This document shows, one piece after another, positions 52,158 through 60,640 of a stretch of 64,000 bases of DNA. The notes below the pieces were generated by a model. The model ran no database searches. It was not told the DNA's origin and worked only from the letters and a program-made list of their open reading frames with translations. Position 1 is the stretch's first letter, and each line of letters starts with the position of its first letter. This stretch comes from Mesorhizobium sophorae (GTDB lineage Bacteria > Pseudomonadota > Alphaproteobacteria > Rhizobiales > Rhizobiaceae), in the NCBI RefSeq assembly GCF_002270415.1, contig NZ_NNRI01000013.1:124001-188000 (forward strand), given 5' to 3'. The position numbers and the translations under genes were made by a program.

Positions 52158-52874
52158 ATGAGTTTCGACCTGCCGCGCAATGTGATCCTGCCGGTCGATG
52201 CCGTCGACGTGCGGCTCGATCCCAGCCCGCACCCGTTCGCACTGGATAATGCGGAGGCAATCGTCGAGAACTGGCAGCGCGAGCTGGCAGCCAAGCCGGC
52301 GCTGTTCGACGGCACGGTGGTGCTGCTGTCGCAACTCACCTATCGCGACAACCGTCTTGTCGGCCGCTGCCATGCGGTCAACTACTCCACCTTCATGCTT
52401 TGGCGTAAGCGGCGCGAGAATTCGGGCGCCGAACATGCCTATGCCCATGCCGTGCTGGTGGCCGGCGACAATGCGCTGGTGGCGATCCGCATGGGCTCGC
52501 ACACGGTCAATGCCGGGCGCGTCTATTTCGCCGCCGGCTCGTTCGAGCCCATCGACTTTCGCGACGGCCAGGTCGACGTCGATTTCAACATGATCCGCGA
52601 GGTGCGCGAGGAGACCGGTCTGGATCTGTCGGACGCGCCACGTGGCAAGCGCTACCACGTCCTGTCGACGGCCAGCGGTACGGTGATCTTCCGCCGCTAT
52701 CGCGAGACTGCTCCGGCTGACGAACTTGCCCGGCGAATCTCAGCCTTCGTCGCCACCGAGACCGAGCCGGAAATCGAGGGGCCGGTCATCATCCGCCACG
52801 CCGCCGACCTGCCGGACGGGTTGGCGGCGCATATGAAGCCGCTGGTCGAGTGGCATTTTGCGGGTGTGGACTAG
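52158..52874 (+). CDS. Nudix hydrolase
   Basis: This 238-residue protein has a recognisable Nudix box core REVREETGLDL at residues 147-157. The upstream part is GSFEPIDFRDGQVDVDFNMI, with the conserved G at 127 and E at 130, so the box is slightly irregular. The N-terminal 90 residues are of unknown fold. Likely substrates are nucleoside diphosphate derivatives. It lies close behind the phosphoesterase gene in the same direction, and its 3' end overlaps the convergent small membrane protein gene by four bases. Confidence 0.82.
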   Translation: MSFDLPRNVILPVDAVDVRLDPSPHPFALDNAEAIVENWQRELAAKPALFDGTVVLLSQLTYRDNRLVGRCHAVNYSTFMLWRKRRENSGAEHAYAHAVLVAGDNALVAIRMGSHTVNAGRVYFAAGSFEPIDFRDGQVDVDFNMIREVREETGLDLSDAPRGKRYHVLSTASGTVIFRRYRETAPADELARRISAFVATETEPEIEGPVIIRHAADLPDGLAAHMKPLVEWHFAGVD

Positions 52875-53113
52875 CGACGCGTCTTGTCCTGCGCCGCCTT
52901 GCGATCGTTGCGGGCGGCGACGAAGAACAAGATAAAGCCGAGACCCAGCAAGCCGCCCATCGCCATGCCCATGGTCTGTCCGATGACTGCCTGGAAATCG
53001 GCGGTGACGCGATCGGGATTGGCCATGCCGAAGCGAGCGAGATACCACCAGATGCCTGCAAGGACTGCTTCGATGATGACCATCGCCAGGATCAGTCGTG
53101 CCTTCTTGCTCAT
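52871..53113 (-). CDS. Small two-span membrane protein, hypothetical
   Basis: This 80-residue protein has two clear membrane spans (about residues 7-27 and 44-66) joined by a loop containing ARFGMANPDRVTADFQAVIGQ, with a Lys and Arg rich C-terminus. Similar 80-residue proteins occur in rhizobia without a known function. Its 3' end overlaps that of the Nudix gene. A good start with SKKARLIL supports it as a genuine gene. Confidence 0.65.
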   Translation of the reverse strand: MSKKARLILAMVIIEAVLAGIWWYLARFGMANPDRVTADFQAVIGQTMGMAMGGLLGLGFILFFVAARNDRKAAQDKTRR

Positions 53114-53245
53114 GTGCTGTTCGCCCCCGACCAGAGATATCTTGCCTTAGGGCCTGGAGATCGCCGAGTCGATCGAAACTGCATCGAAATGAGGTCGATT
53201 TGGAAGCGATGGCGGCGGGGCACGCTGCACGCGCCGGGTCTCCTG

Positions 53246-53274
53246 TTGCATGCCGCCAATCTGTCTGCTAAATA
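53246..53274 (+). promoter_or_regulatory. Promoter of the ArsR-SRPBCC operon
   Basis: TTGCAT at 53246-53251 and TAAATA at 53269-53274 form a -35/-10 pair with an exact 17-base spacer. Transcription would start at about 53281, directly at or beside the ArsR start codon at 53284, which implies a leaderless transcript. Confidence 0.65.
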
Positions 53275-53296
53275 CTGAACCACATGGTTCAGTATT
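53271..53296. promoter_or_regulatory. Perfect 11-bp palindrome covering the ArsR start codon
   Basis: AATACTGAACC (53271-53281) and GGTTCAGTATT (53286-53296) are perfect inverted copies around ACAT. The ATG of the ArsR gene (53284-53286) sits in the centre. The left arm overlaps the -10 box. The regulator probably binds here to repress its own transcription. Confidence 0.8.
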
Positions 53297-53649
53297 TTCG
53301 CCCCCCTCTCGATGCCTCGTTCGCCGCGCTCTCGGACACCACCCGACGCGGCGTCCTGGAGCAGCTCAGTCGTTCCGATGCTTCGATCACGGAGCTCGCC
53401 GAGAAGTTCCACATGACCCTCACGGGCATGAAGAAGCATGTCGGCGTCTTGGAGCAGGCGGGGCTCGTCACCACGGAGAAGGTCGGGCGCGTGCGGACCT
53501 GCAAGCTCGGCCTGCGCCGACTGGAGGAAGAGGCGGCATGGATCGAGAGATACCGCCAGCTCTGGGACGCACGCTTCAACGAGTTGGACCAGATTGTCGA
53601 GGAATTGAAACGGAAGGAGAAAGCCGATGGACAAAAGAAGCGAGAGTGA
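53284..53649 (+). CDS. ArsR-family regulator (SRPBCC-linked type)
   Basis: This 121-residue winged-helix regulator has ALSDTTRRGVLEQLSRSDASITELAEKFHMTLTGMKKHVGVLEQAGLVTTEKVGRVRTCKLGLRRLEEEAAWIERYRQLWDARF. The absence of a Cys-based metal site and the ending WIERYRQLWDARFNELD match the ArsR subgroup that is always paired with an AHSA1/SRPBCC gene. It overlaps that gene by 23 bases. The start codon lies in a palindrome, see 53271-53296. Confidence 0.9.
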   Translation: MVQYFRPPLDASFAALSDTTRRGVLEQLSRSDASITELAEKFHMTLTGMKKHVGVLEQAGLVTTEKVGRVRTCKLGLRRLEEEAAWIERYRQLWDARFNELDQIVEELKRKEKADGQKKRE

Positions 53650-54142
53650 GCCCATGAACAACCGCACGACGGTCGAACGGAAGTCCGACCGAGAGCTGGT
53701 CGTTACGCGAACCGTCAACGGCCCGGCGCGCATCGTGTTCGAGGCGTGGACCAAGCCCGAACTGTTCAAGCAGTGGTGGGCGCCGAAGTCGATGGGCATG
53801 TTCCTGCGTTCCTGCGAGATGGATGTTCGTACCGGTGGCACCTACCGTCTGGTGTTCGGCCACGATGCCTCAAACCCTGACGAGTTCTTCGGCAGGTATA
53901 TCGAAGTGATACCGCACTCGCGCATCGTCTGGACCAATGACGAAGGTGGTGACGTTGGACCCGTCACCACGGTGACCTTCGAGGAAAAGGATGGCAAGAC
54001 GCTGCTGGTTCTGCACGAACTCTATCCCTCGAAGGAAGCTCTCGACGCTGCCGGGACCGGGGCGGCGGATGCGATGGGCGAGCAGTTCGAGCAACTGGAC
54101 GAGCTTCTCGTCACGCTGGGCGCGAACTTGAGAGGGTCATGA
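53627..54142 (+). CDS. SRPBCC/AHSA1 domain protein
   Basis: This 171-residue protein belongs to the Aha1-like START/SRPBCC superfamily with a hydrophobic ligand pocket. Features are LVVTRTVNGPARIVFEAWTKPELFKQWWAPKSM and GRYIEVIPHSRIVWTNDEGG. The ArsR partner gene overlaps its 5' end, the usual two-gene unit. The ATG at 53627 is used; one at 53654 is also plausible and would remove the charged N-terminus. The ligand and exact role are unknown. Confidence 0.85.
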   Translation: MDKRSESEPMNNRTTVERKSDRELVVTRTVNGPARIVFEAWTKPELFKQWWAPKSMGMFLRSCEMDVRTGGTYRLVFGHDASNPDEFFGRYIEVIPHSRIVWTNDEGGDVGPVTTVTFEEKDGKTLLVLHELYPSKEALDAAGTGAADAMGEQFEQLDELLVTLGANLRGS

Positions 54143-54188
54143 AGCCGTTGATCTCGCGGTCGGTCGCATGGGAATTCACGACACGGAA

Positions 54189-54218
54189 GAGCCCCCCGGC
54201 GAGATCGCCGTGGGGAGC
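54189..54218. terminator. Possible bidirectional terminator hairpin
   Basis: AGCCCCCCGGCGA and TCGCCGTGGGGAGCT can form an imperfect stem between the SRPBCC stop (54142) and the convergent MacB-type gene (stop at 54229). There is no T-tract. Confidence 0.4.
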
Positions 54219-54228
54219 TGGCCTGGGC

Positions 54229-55446
54229 TTACTCGTGCCTCAGCGCGTCGATCGGGTCGAGCCTGGCGCCACGCAGGGCCGGGAAGAAGCCGAACACCAT
54301 ACCGATCAGTGCCGAGAAACCGACGGCGAGGAGGATGACCGCCGGGCTTGGCGCGAAGGGTATCGTCAGCGTCACCGCGGCAAGGCCGGCCAGCGCCAGG
54401 CCAATCAGGATGCCGATGATGCCGCCGAGCAGCGACAGCACCGTCGCCTCGACCAGGAACTGGATGAGGATGTGCTTTTCATGCGCGCCGATGGCGAGCC
54501 GGATGCCGATCTCGCGCGTCCGCTCGGTGACCGAGACCAGCATGATGTTCATGATGCCGATGCCGCCGACCAGCAGGCTGACGCCGGCGACAGCACCCAG
54601 CATGCCGGTCATGGTGGTGGTGGCGCTGGCCATGGCGTCGGCGATCTGGGTCATGTCGCGGATGGCGAAATCGCTCTCGCGGTCGGGGGTGACGCGCCTG
54701 ATATCGCGCAAGATATCCTCGACGCGCGGCTGCAGTTCGCTGGTCGGCGTCCTATCATCGGCAGCGATGTAGATGTTGTCGATGTCGCGGTTGCCGGCGA
54801 TGCGGCGCTGATAGGCATGCAGCGGCATCAGCACCACATTGTCCTGGTCCTGGCCGAAGCCGGTATAGCCCTTGGGCTCGAGCAGCCCGATGATCTTGCA
54901 GGAGGTGCGGTTGACGCGGATGAACTCACCTTCCGGGTCACCGGCGCCGAAGAATTGCTGGCGCACCGTCTCGCCGATCAGGCAGACGCCGGTGCCGGAG
55001 CGGGTTTCGGAATCACTGAACGGACGGCCGGAAACCAGCTTCCAGTCGCGCGCATCGAGATATGCGCTGTCGGTGCCGGTGACCCCCGAGGTCAGGCTTT
55101 CGGTGCCGAAGATGACGCGGACCTGCTTTTGCGAGGCCGGCGAAATGGCGCGCGCGCCGGTCAGATGCGCGACGAGTGCCGCGAGGTCCTTTTCGGCCAG
55201 CGGACGGACCACCTGGTCGAGCCCGCCCGGACCGCCTGGCCCGGCCGGGCGGCCGGAGCGGACGACCAGCAGGTTGCTGCCGAGCTTGGAGATGTCGGCC
55301 TTGACCTTTTCGGTGGTGCCGGAGCCGATGGTGAGCATGGCAATGACGGCGGCAACGCCAATGACGATGCCGAGCAATGTCAGGAACGAACGCAGCACGT
55401 TGCGCCGGATCGAGCGCAAGGAGAGGCGGACAGTTTCCCAGATCAT
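54229..55446 (-). CDS. MacB-type ABC transporter permease
   Basis: This 405-residue permease has the MacB layout: one N-terminal span (about 20-43), a large periplasmic domain (about 50-270) and three C-terminal spans. Signatures are RNVLRSFLTLLGIVIGVAAVIAML near the N-terminus, and LLVGGIGIMNIMLVSVTERTREIGIRLAIGAHEKHILIQFLVEA in the C-terminal part. Unlike E. coli MacB it lacks the fused ATPase, which is the separate gene two bases upstream. The three genes form an adaptor-ATPase-permease exporter operon for peptides or small molecules. Confidence 0.93.
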   Translation of the reverse strand: MIWETVRLSLRSIRRNVLRSFLTLLGIVIGVAAVIAMLTIGSGTTEKVKADISKLGSNLLVVRSGRPAGPGGPGGLDQVVRPLAEKDLAALVAHLTGARAISPASQKQVRVIFGTESLTSGVTGTDSAYLDARDWKLVSGRPFSDSETRSGTGVCLIGETVRQQFFGAGDPEGEFIRVNRTSCKIIGLLEPKGYTGFGQDQDNVVLMPLHAYQRRIAGNRDIDNIYIAADDRTPTSELQPRVEDILRDIRRVTPDRESDFAIRDMTQIADAMASATTTMTGMLGAVAGVSLLVGGIGIMNIMLVSVTERTREIGIRLAIGAHEKHILIQFLVEATVLSLLGGIIGILIGLALAGLAAVTLTIPFAPSPAVILLAVGFSALIGMVFGFFPALRGARLDPIDALRHE

Positions 55447-55448
55447 GG

Positions 55449-56156
55449 TTACGCCGTCTCCAGCTTCATGGAATCGGAAGCGACGTGGCCGTCGAGGAAG
55501 CGAATGGTGCGCTCGGCATAACCGGCGACGTCCGCCTCGTGCGTGACCATGGCGATGGTCAGGCCAAGTTCGGTGTTGAGCTGCGTCAACAATTCCATGA
55601 TCTCGTGCGTGCGTGCAGTGTCGAGATTGCCGGTCGGCTCGTCGGCGACGAGCAGCGTGGGCCTTGTGACGATGGCGCGCGCGATCGCCACGCGCTGCTG
55701 CTGGCCGCCGGACAGTTCGGCCGGCGTGTGGTGCTCGCGGCCGACAAGGCCGACCTGGGACAGCGCCTGCATGGCAAGATCGCGGCGGTCGCGAGCGGCA
55801 ACGCCGCGATAGATCAGCGGCAGTTCGACATTTTCCGCTGCCGTGGTGCGGGCCAACAGATTGTAGCCCTGGAAGACGAAGCCGACATAGAGGTTGCGCA
55901 GCATGGCGCGGCGGTTGCGGTCGAGCCGGCCGGCGTCGATGCCCATGAAGGAATAGGTGCCGGCCGTCGGGGTGTCGAGGCAGCCGATGATGTTCATCGC
56001 CGTCGACTTGCCGGAGCCGGATGGGCCCATGATGGCGACGAATTCGCCGCGCCGGATGGCAAGATCGACGCCGGCCAGCGCATGGACCTTGGCTTCGCCC
56101 TGGCCATAGCTCTTCCAGACCTTGTCGAAGGTGATGAGGGCAGCACCGGCAGCCAC
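55449..56156 (-). CDS. MacB/LolD-type ABC transporter ATP-binding protein
   Basis: This 235-residue ATPase has Walker A GPSGSGKST (about residues 44-52), signature LSGGQQQRVAIARAI, and Walker B LLVADEPTGNLD. It is the MacB/FtsE/LolD-like class. It sits between the adaptor (stop at 56161) and the permease (start at 55446), with spacings of a few bases, so the three proteins are translated together. Confidence 0.94.
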   Translation of the reverse strand: MAAGAALITFDKVWKSYGQGEAKVHALAGVDLAIRRGEFVAIMGPSGSGKSTAMNIIGCLDTPTAGTYSFMGIDAGRLDRNRRAMLRNLYVGFVFQGYNLLARTTAAENVELPLIYRGVAARDRRDLAMQALSQVGLVGREHHTPAELSGGQQQRVAIARAIVTRPTLLVADEPTGNLDTARTHEIMELLTQLNTELGLTIAMVTHEADVAGYAERTIRFLDGHVASDSMKLETA

Positions 56157-56160
56157 GGCC

Positions 56161-57453
56161 TCAGCTCCGCTGTTGCGATGCGGTGATGACCTCAGCGCCT
56201 TCCTTGAGGCCCGAGGTGATCTCGGTCAGTTCGCCATCGGTTGAGCCGATCCTGACGTTGACCGGATGCGGCCGCCCATTCTCCAGCACATAGAGCGTGC
56301 GCGAGCCGTCGGTGGGCGTCGTCGCGGCTTGGCGCTGGCGGTTGCCGCCGGGGCGACCCATGCGGCCAGTGAACAGGTCGCTGAGGCTCCAGCCACGGGC
56401 CGCCTGCTGGGCCGGGCGATAACGGAAGGCGGTGGCGGGTACGGTGAGCACGTCCTTGGCCTGCCGTGTGACGACCGAAACGGTTGCGGTCATGCCGGGC
56501 CGCAGCAACAGCTCGTTGTTGTCGACCTCAAGCCGTGCATTGTAGGTGACGACGCCGTCGGTGGTGACCGAGGCATAGGAAATGTCGCGGATCTCGGCAT
56601 CGAACGGCCGGTCCGGGAAGGCATCGACGGTGAAACGGGCATGCTGGCCGGTCTTGACCGCGCCGATGTCGGCCTCGTCGACCGCCGCCACCAGCTCCAT
56701 GTTTCTGAGATCGGCGGCGATGATGAACAGCACCGGCGCCTGCAGCGAGGAGGCGACCGTCTGGCCGGGGTCGACCGAGCGCGTCAGCACGATGCCGTCG
56801 ATCGGCGCATAGATGGTGCTGTTGGCGAGGTCGGTCTGCTGTGATTTCAGATCGGCATTGGCGATGGCGAGATTGGCCTCAGCGCTGTCGAGTGCCGCCT
56901 TGGAGCGGTCGCGCGTCGCGGTCGCCGCCTCGAGCGACTGATCGGTCGCCATGCCACGATTGGTCAGCGAGGCCGCGCGGACAAGCGCCTTCTCATTCTC
57001 GGCGAGCGTCACCGAGGCGTCCTCGACATTGGCGGCCGCTCCCTTGGCGGATGCCTCAGCCCGCTCGATCTGGACCTGCAGCTTGGCGGTGTCGAGGGCG
57101 GCCAGCACATCGCCCTTCTTGACCTGCTGGTTTTCCTCGACGGACACCGAGCGGATGATGCCGGACAACTGGCTGGAAATGTCGACCTGGGTGAGCGGCT
57201 GCAGCGTGCCGGTCGCCGATACGGCGACGGTGAGATCGGCCTTGGCGGCCGGCACGGTGGTGTAGTCGATCTTGGCCGGCGAGCCGGCATACCACTGATA
57301 AAGGCCAAGCCCGGCGGCAAGCACGATCAGTGTCAGCAGCGCATAGAGCCAGCCACGCCGGCGCGTCTTGCGCAGACCTCGCGTGTCGAGCCCGAGCGCC
57401 GTCTCGATGGCGGAATCCGATTCCGTCTTTGGCAGATTGACAATCTGGTCCAC
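56161..57453 (-). CDS. MacA-type periplasmic adaptor
   Basis: This 430-residue adaptor has a cytoplasmic N-terminus of about 33 residues, one membrane span (about 34-53), then the lipoyl and barrel regions with VAVSATGTLQPLTQVDISSQLSGIIRSVSVEENQQVKKGDVL and IYAPIDGIVLTRSVDPGQTV. The C-terminal part contains a Gly, Arg and Gln rich insert (GRMGRPGGNRQRQAATTP). It bridges the ABC permease to an outer-membrane channel that is not encoded here. The gene is divergent from phzF, with about 100 bases between. Confidence 0.93.
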   Translation of the reverse strand: MDQIVNLPKTESDSAIETALGLDTRGLRKTRRRGWLYALLTLIVLAAGLGLYQWYAGSPAKIDYTTVPAAKADLTVAVSATGTLQPLTQVDISSQLSGIIRSVSVEENQQVKKGDVLAALDTAKLQVQIERAEASAKGAAANVEDASVTLAENEKALVRAASLTNRGMATDQSLEAATATRDRSKAALDSAEANLAIANADLKSQQTDLANSTIYAPIDGIVLTRSVDPGQTVASSLQAPVLFIIAADLRNMELVAAVDEADIGAVKTGQHARFTVDAFPDRPFDAEIRDISYASVTTDGVVTYNARLEVDNNELLLRPGMTATVSVVTRQAKDVLTVPATAFRYRPAQQAARGWSLSDLFTGRMGRPGGNRQRQAATTPTDGSRTLYVLENGRPHPVNVRIGSTDGELTEITSGLKEGAEVITASQQRS

Positions 57454-57554
57454 GTCGGACCCCTATGATGCGCAATGTCCCTATCTGTGCACAGATCAGG
57501 CTGACTGGTTCAAATATCAAATTAAATTTCGCCCATGTTGGGATTGAGGCAGGC

Positions 57555-58463
57555 ATGCAAACCCGGAATTACTTACTTTACGACGTGTTTACGACCGAGC
57601 GACTGGCCGGCAACCCGCTGGCCGTGGTGTTGGATTGCAAAGGTCTGGACACGGCCGCGATGCAGGCCATCGCGCGCGAGTTCAACCTGTCCGAAACGGT
57701 CTTCGTGCTGCCGCCGGACAATCCCAAGCACAAAAACCGCATCCGGATCTTCACCCCCGACTATGAAATGCCGTTCGCCGGCCATCCGACAGTGGGTTCG
57801 GCGATCGCGCTGGCCGAACTGGCGGGAGATGGCGGCGCTGGCATCTTCGTGCTGGAAGAGAACATCGGTCCGGTGCGTTGCGCCGTCAGCAAGCATGATG
57901 GCGACACCTTCGCCGAATTCGACCTGGCGAAGCTGCCGGAGCCGCTGGGGCTCGAAGCCGATCCGGAGGCGATCGGTGCGGCCCTTGGGCTGGCGCCGCA
58001 CGAGATCGGCTTCGAGAATCACCGCGTCTCGTTCTGGTCGGCGGGTGTGCCCTATGTCACCATCCCGGTCGCCAATCTCGAGGCAGCGGGCCGAATCCGG
58101 CTGGACAACCAGGCGTGGTCGGAACTGGCACCGCGTAAGAGCGAGTGGGCCTTCGCCAGCCCCTATGTGTATTGCCGCGAGACGGTGAACCACGACGGCG
58201 CGTTCCATGTCCGCATGATCGTGCCGGGCACGCCGTCCTATGAGGATCCGGCGACCGGCTCGGCGGCGGCCGCCTTCGCCGGCGCCATCATGCATTTCGA
58301 CGCGCCGACCGACGGTGTTTCGCAACTGTGGATCGAGCAGGGGCTGGAGATGCATCGGCCGTCGCGCATCCGCCTCGAACTGACCGTGCAAGGCGGAAAA
58401 CTGGCCTCGGCACGCATCGGCGGCAACGCGGTCAAGGTCGCCGAAGGCAGACTGTTCGTCTAA
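57555..58463 (+). CDS. PhzF-family isomerase
   Basis: This 302-residue protein belongs to the PhzF/diaminopimelate-epimerase-like fold. It starts RNYLLYDVFTTERLAGNPLAVVLD and has the family motifs FAREFNLSETVFVLPP (approximately), FTPDYEMPFAGHPTVGSA and EDPATGSAAAAFAG. True PhzF isomerises an intermediate of phenazine synthesis; no other phenazine gene is nearby, so the substrate here is unknown. The ATG at 57555 is chosen over the open extension to 57465. A strong terminator follows. Confidence 0.9.
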   Translation: MQTRNYLLYDVFTTERLAGNPLAVVLDCKGLDTAAMQAIAREFNLSETVFVLPPDNPKHKNRIRIFTPDYEMPFAGHPTVGSAIALAELAGDGGAGIFVLEENIGPVRCAVSKHDGDTFAEFDLAKLPEPLGLEADPEAIGAALGLAPHEIGFENHRVSFWSAGVPYVTIPVANLEAAGRIRLDNQAWSELAPRKSEWAFASPYVYCRETVNHDGAFHVRMIVPGTPSYEDPATGSAAAAFAGAIMHFDAPTDGVSQLWIEQGLEMHRPSRIRLELTVQGGKLASARIGGNAVKVAEGRLFV

Positions 58464-58479
58464 CCGCAGACGGGCACTT

Positions 58480-58526
58480 CGAGCCTGTTCCATCCCGATA
58501 AAATCGGGATGGGGCTCGGTCTTTTT
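58480..58526 (+). terminator. Strong Rho-independent terminator of phzF
   Basis: An inner stem CCATCCCGAT (58490-58499) with ATCGGGATGG (58503-58512) sits on an outer stem CGAGCC (58480-58485) with GGCTCG (58513-58518), followed by a T run (58522-58526). Confidence 0.9.
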
Positions 58527-58530
58527 GTAT

Positions 58531-58579
58531 GAGCATGATCTCTTCTGAAAACCGGATTCCACTTTTCGGGATCATGCTC
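58531..58579. repeat. Dispersed intergenic palindrome with GATCATGCTC arms, copy 1
   Basis: GAGCATGATC (58531-58540) and GATCATGCTC (58570-58579) are perfect outer arms around an inner imperfect palindrome with GAAAACCGG. A second, partial copy is at 61421-61463. Elements with this sequence are abundant in Mesorhizobium genomes in my recall. Confidence 0.75.
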
Positions 58580-58672
58580 CAGGCGATTTGTCGGGAAATG
58601 ATTCCGGCAGGGCTGGACAGGACCGATGGTGGCGGCTATATGCCCGCCAACGCCGGTTTTTGCCGGCCGAGT

Positions 58673-58748
<76 letters not shown>

Positions 58749-58825
58749 AATTCTTCAAAGACTTGGTGGAAAGACCCTAAAAGCGGGATGTTTCGTCGCC
58801 GTCCGGCGGCAGCATTCAGTCGGCG

Positions 58826-59569
58826 CTATTGGATAGTTGGCCGCAGATAGCTGAGGATCGCCCTCGTTATGGCGAGGACGCCGTCGACGTCTTCGAAATT
58901 CGTCTTGCTTTTGCCGACGATCCACTCAAGTTCGGCTTCTTCGGGTAAACGAAGGTCCTTACATACAAACTTGCCCGAAAGCGTAAAGAGGTCCAGTGAC
59001 CTCGGTTCGCCATCCGAATAATAAGGAAATTGAATAAACAGCCTTATTGGGCCGCCATATCCAAGCTTGAAGGTCATTGAGAATCTAACATCGTGACCAA
59101 ATCTGTCTTCGAAAATTCCGCTAAAACTAAGGTCCTTGGCATCGTAGCTATGCCATTGCTTCGCCAATCCCAAATAACTCCAAGCCTTTAGAGTATGGGC
59201 TTTCAGTTCTTTGCGATTGGGGAATCTTGCCTTTTCAGGATCAAAATGAAATGGCTGATCGACGTAAGCTGTTTCGGTTCTCCACTCCTCGGCAGCATTG
59301 CGAAGATCTTCGAAAATCTGAATGATTTTTGGATTTTTCTGCGCACCGGAATAGATTGAAATCCGCCACTGAGAAATCATCTCGCGCAGTTCTTCGACCG
59401 TATGGCCCGATCGCTCTGCCCAGTCCTCCGTCGCCAGTATCCACGGCGAATTGTATTTCAGCCCTGCAAAAGCTCCGCTCTTGCTGTCGAAATCTCCGAT
59501 AATCCGAGCAAGAATATCGCGAAGCCCCTGTTTGGGGTCTCCGAAAATCTGTGAGGGCTCGTTCATCAA
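58826..59569 (-). CDS. Hypothetical protein, AT-richer than surroundings
   Basis: This 247-residue protein resembles no family I recognise. It lacks a signal peptide and membrane spans and has a hydrophilic, aromatic-rich composition (YSYLGLAKQWHSYDAKDLSF, FPYYSDGEPRSLDLFTLSG). Its codon choice is visibly less GC-biased than the neighbouring cob genes. It sits between tRNA-Lys and the end of the cobT gene, 22 bases from cobT, on the same strand as the cob genes. Possible lateral acquisition is suggested by composition and tRNA proximity, but no integrase or flanking repeat was found. Confidence 0.7.
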   Translation of the reverse strand: MMNEPSQIFGDPKQGLRDILARIIGDFDSKSGAFAGLKYNSPWILATEDWAERSGHTVEELREMISQWRISIYSGAQKNPKIIQIFEDLRNAAEEWRTETAYVDQPFHFDPEKARFPNRKELKAHTLKAWSYLGLAKQWHSYDAKDLSFSGIFEDRFGHDVRFSMTFKLGYGGPIRLFIQFPYYSDGEPRSLDLFTLSGKFVCKDLRLPEEAELEWIVGKSKTNFEDVDGVLAITRAILSYLRPTIQ

Positions 59570-59590
59570 ACGCAGTCCGGGCGTTGGGGC

Positions 59591-60601
59591 CTACTTCTCC
59601 GATACTCCAGCCTCGGCAAAACTTGCCATGCGGGTGTGGCACTCCAGCGCCGAGCGGACGATGTTGACGGCGAGGCAAGCGCCGGAGCCTTCGCCGAGCC
59701 GCATGCCGAGATCGAGCAACGGCGGTAGGCCGAGCGCTTCGAGCAAGCCGCGATGGCCCGATTCGGCCGAGACGTGTGCTGCGATCGTATGGGCGAGCCC
59801 TGCCGGGTGCAGCCTTGCCAGCGGGGCGGCGGCGGCTGTGCAGACGAAGCCGTCGAGCAGCACGGGTATGCCCAAATGGCGGGCGGCGAGCGTGGCGCCG
59901 AAGATGGCGGCGAGTTCGCGCCCGCCGAGTGCAGCGGCAACCCCCAGCGGATCGGAAAGGGCGGCGGCATGGCGCTTCAGGCCGGCCTCGATGGCGACCA
60001 CCTTGCGCTTGAGGCCAGCGTCGTCGACGCCGGTGCCGCGGCCTGTCCATTTTTCCGCACCGCCGCCGAACAGCGCTGCCGAAATAGCAGCGGCCGGCGT
60101 GGTGTTGCCGATGCCCATTTCGCCGAAGCAGACCAGATCGAGGTCTTTCGTCACCGCGTCATAGCCAGCTGACACGGCTGCGAGAAACGCCTTGTCGTCC
60201 ATCGCCGGCCCTTGCGTAAAATCGCCCGTGGGATGGTCGAGATCGAGCGGAATGACGTCGAGTTCGGCGCCGGCGATGCGGGCGAGCTGGTTGATGGCGG
60301 CACCACCGCCGGCGAAATTCGCCACCATCTGCACCGTGACTTCGGAAGGATAGGCCGACACGCCTTGCGCGGTGACACCGTGGTTGCCGGCGAAGACAAA
60401 GACCTTCACCCGGTCGAGTTTTGGCATATCGCGGCCCTGCCAGCGTGCCAGCCATGCTGCGATTGTTTCCAACCTGCCGAGGCTGCCTTGCGGCTTGGTC
60501 AGTGTGTCCTGGCGGCGGGCGACAGCATTTGCGGCGGCATCGCTGCCGGCGGGTAGATCGACGCAAGCGGTGCGCAGTTCATCGAGCGATTTGAAGGGCA
60601 T
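59591..60601 (-). CDS. cobT: Nicotinate-nucleotide-dimethylbenzimidazole phosphoribosyltransferase
   Basis: CobT (CobU in the aerobic-pathway nomenclature) makes alpha-ribazole phosphate, the lower-ligand precursor of cobalamin. The 336-residue protein has VFVFAGNHGVTAQGVSAYPSEVTVQMVANF, CFGEMGIGNTTPAAAISAALFGG and the final DLGMRLGEGSGACLAVNIVRSALE. It is the last gene of the cob operon in this window, 39 bases after cobS. Confidence 0.95.
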   Translation of the reverse strand: MPFKSLDELRTACVDLPAGSDAAANAVARRQDTLTKPQGSLGRLETIAAWLARWQGRDMPKLDRVKVFVFAGNHGVTAQGVSAYPSEVTVQMVANFAGGGAAINQLARIAGAELDVIPLDLDHPTGDFTQGPAMDDKAFLAAVSAGYDAVTKDLDLVCFGEMGIGNTTPAAAISAALFGGGAEKWTGRGTGVDDAGLKRKVVAIEAGLKRHAAALSDPLGVAAALGGRELAAIFGATLAARHLGIPVLLDGFVCTAAAAPLARLHPAGLAHTIAAHVSAESGHRGLLEALGLPPLLDLGMRLGEGSGACLAVNIVRSALECHTRMASFAEAGVSEK

Positions 60602-60640
60602 GGGGGCAAAGTCTCCGAAGGGAATCAGGCCAAGGGGGAA

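Noticed and set aside
54139..55521. A 460-codon open frame on the plus strand opposite the MacB permease gene
   Set aside because: It is antisense to a well-supported gene and is rich in Asp, Ala and Gln with no family resemblance, as expected from GC-rich codon bias.
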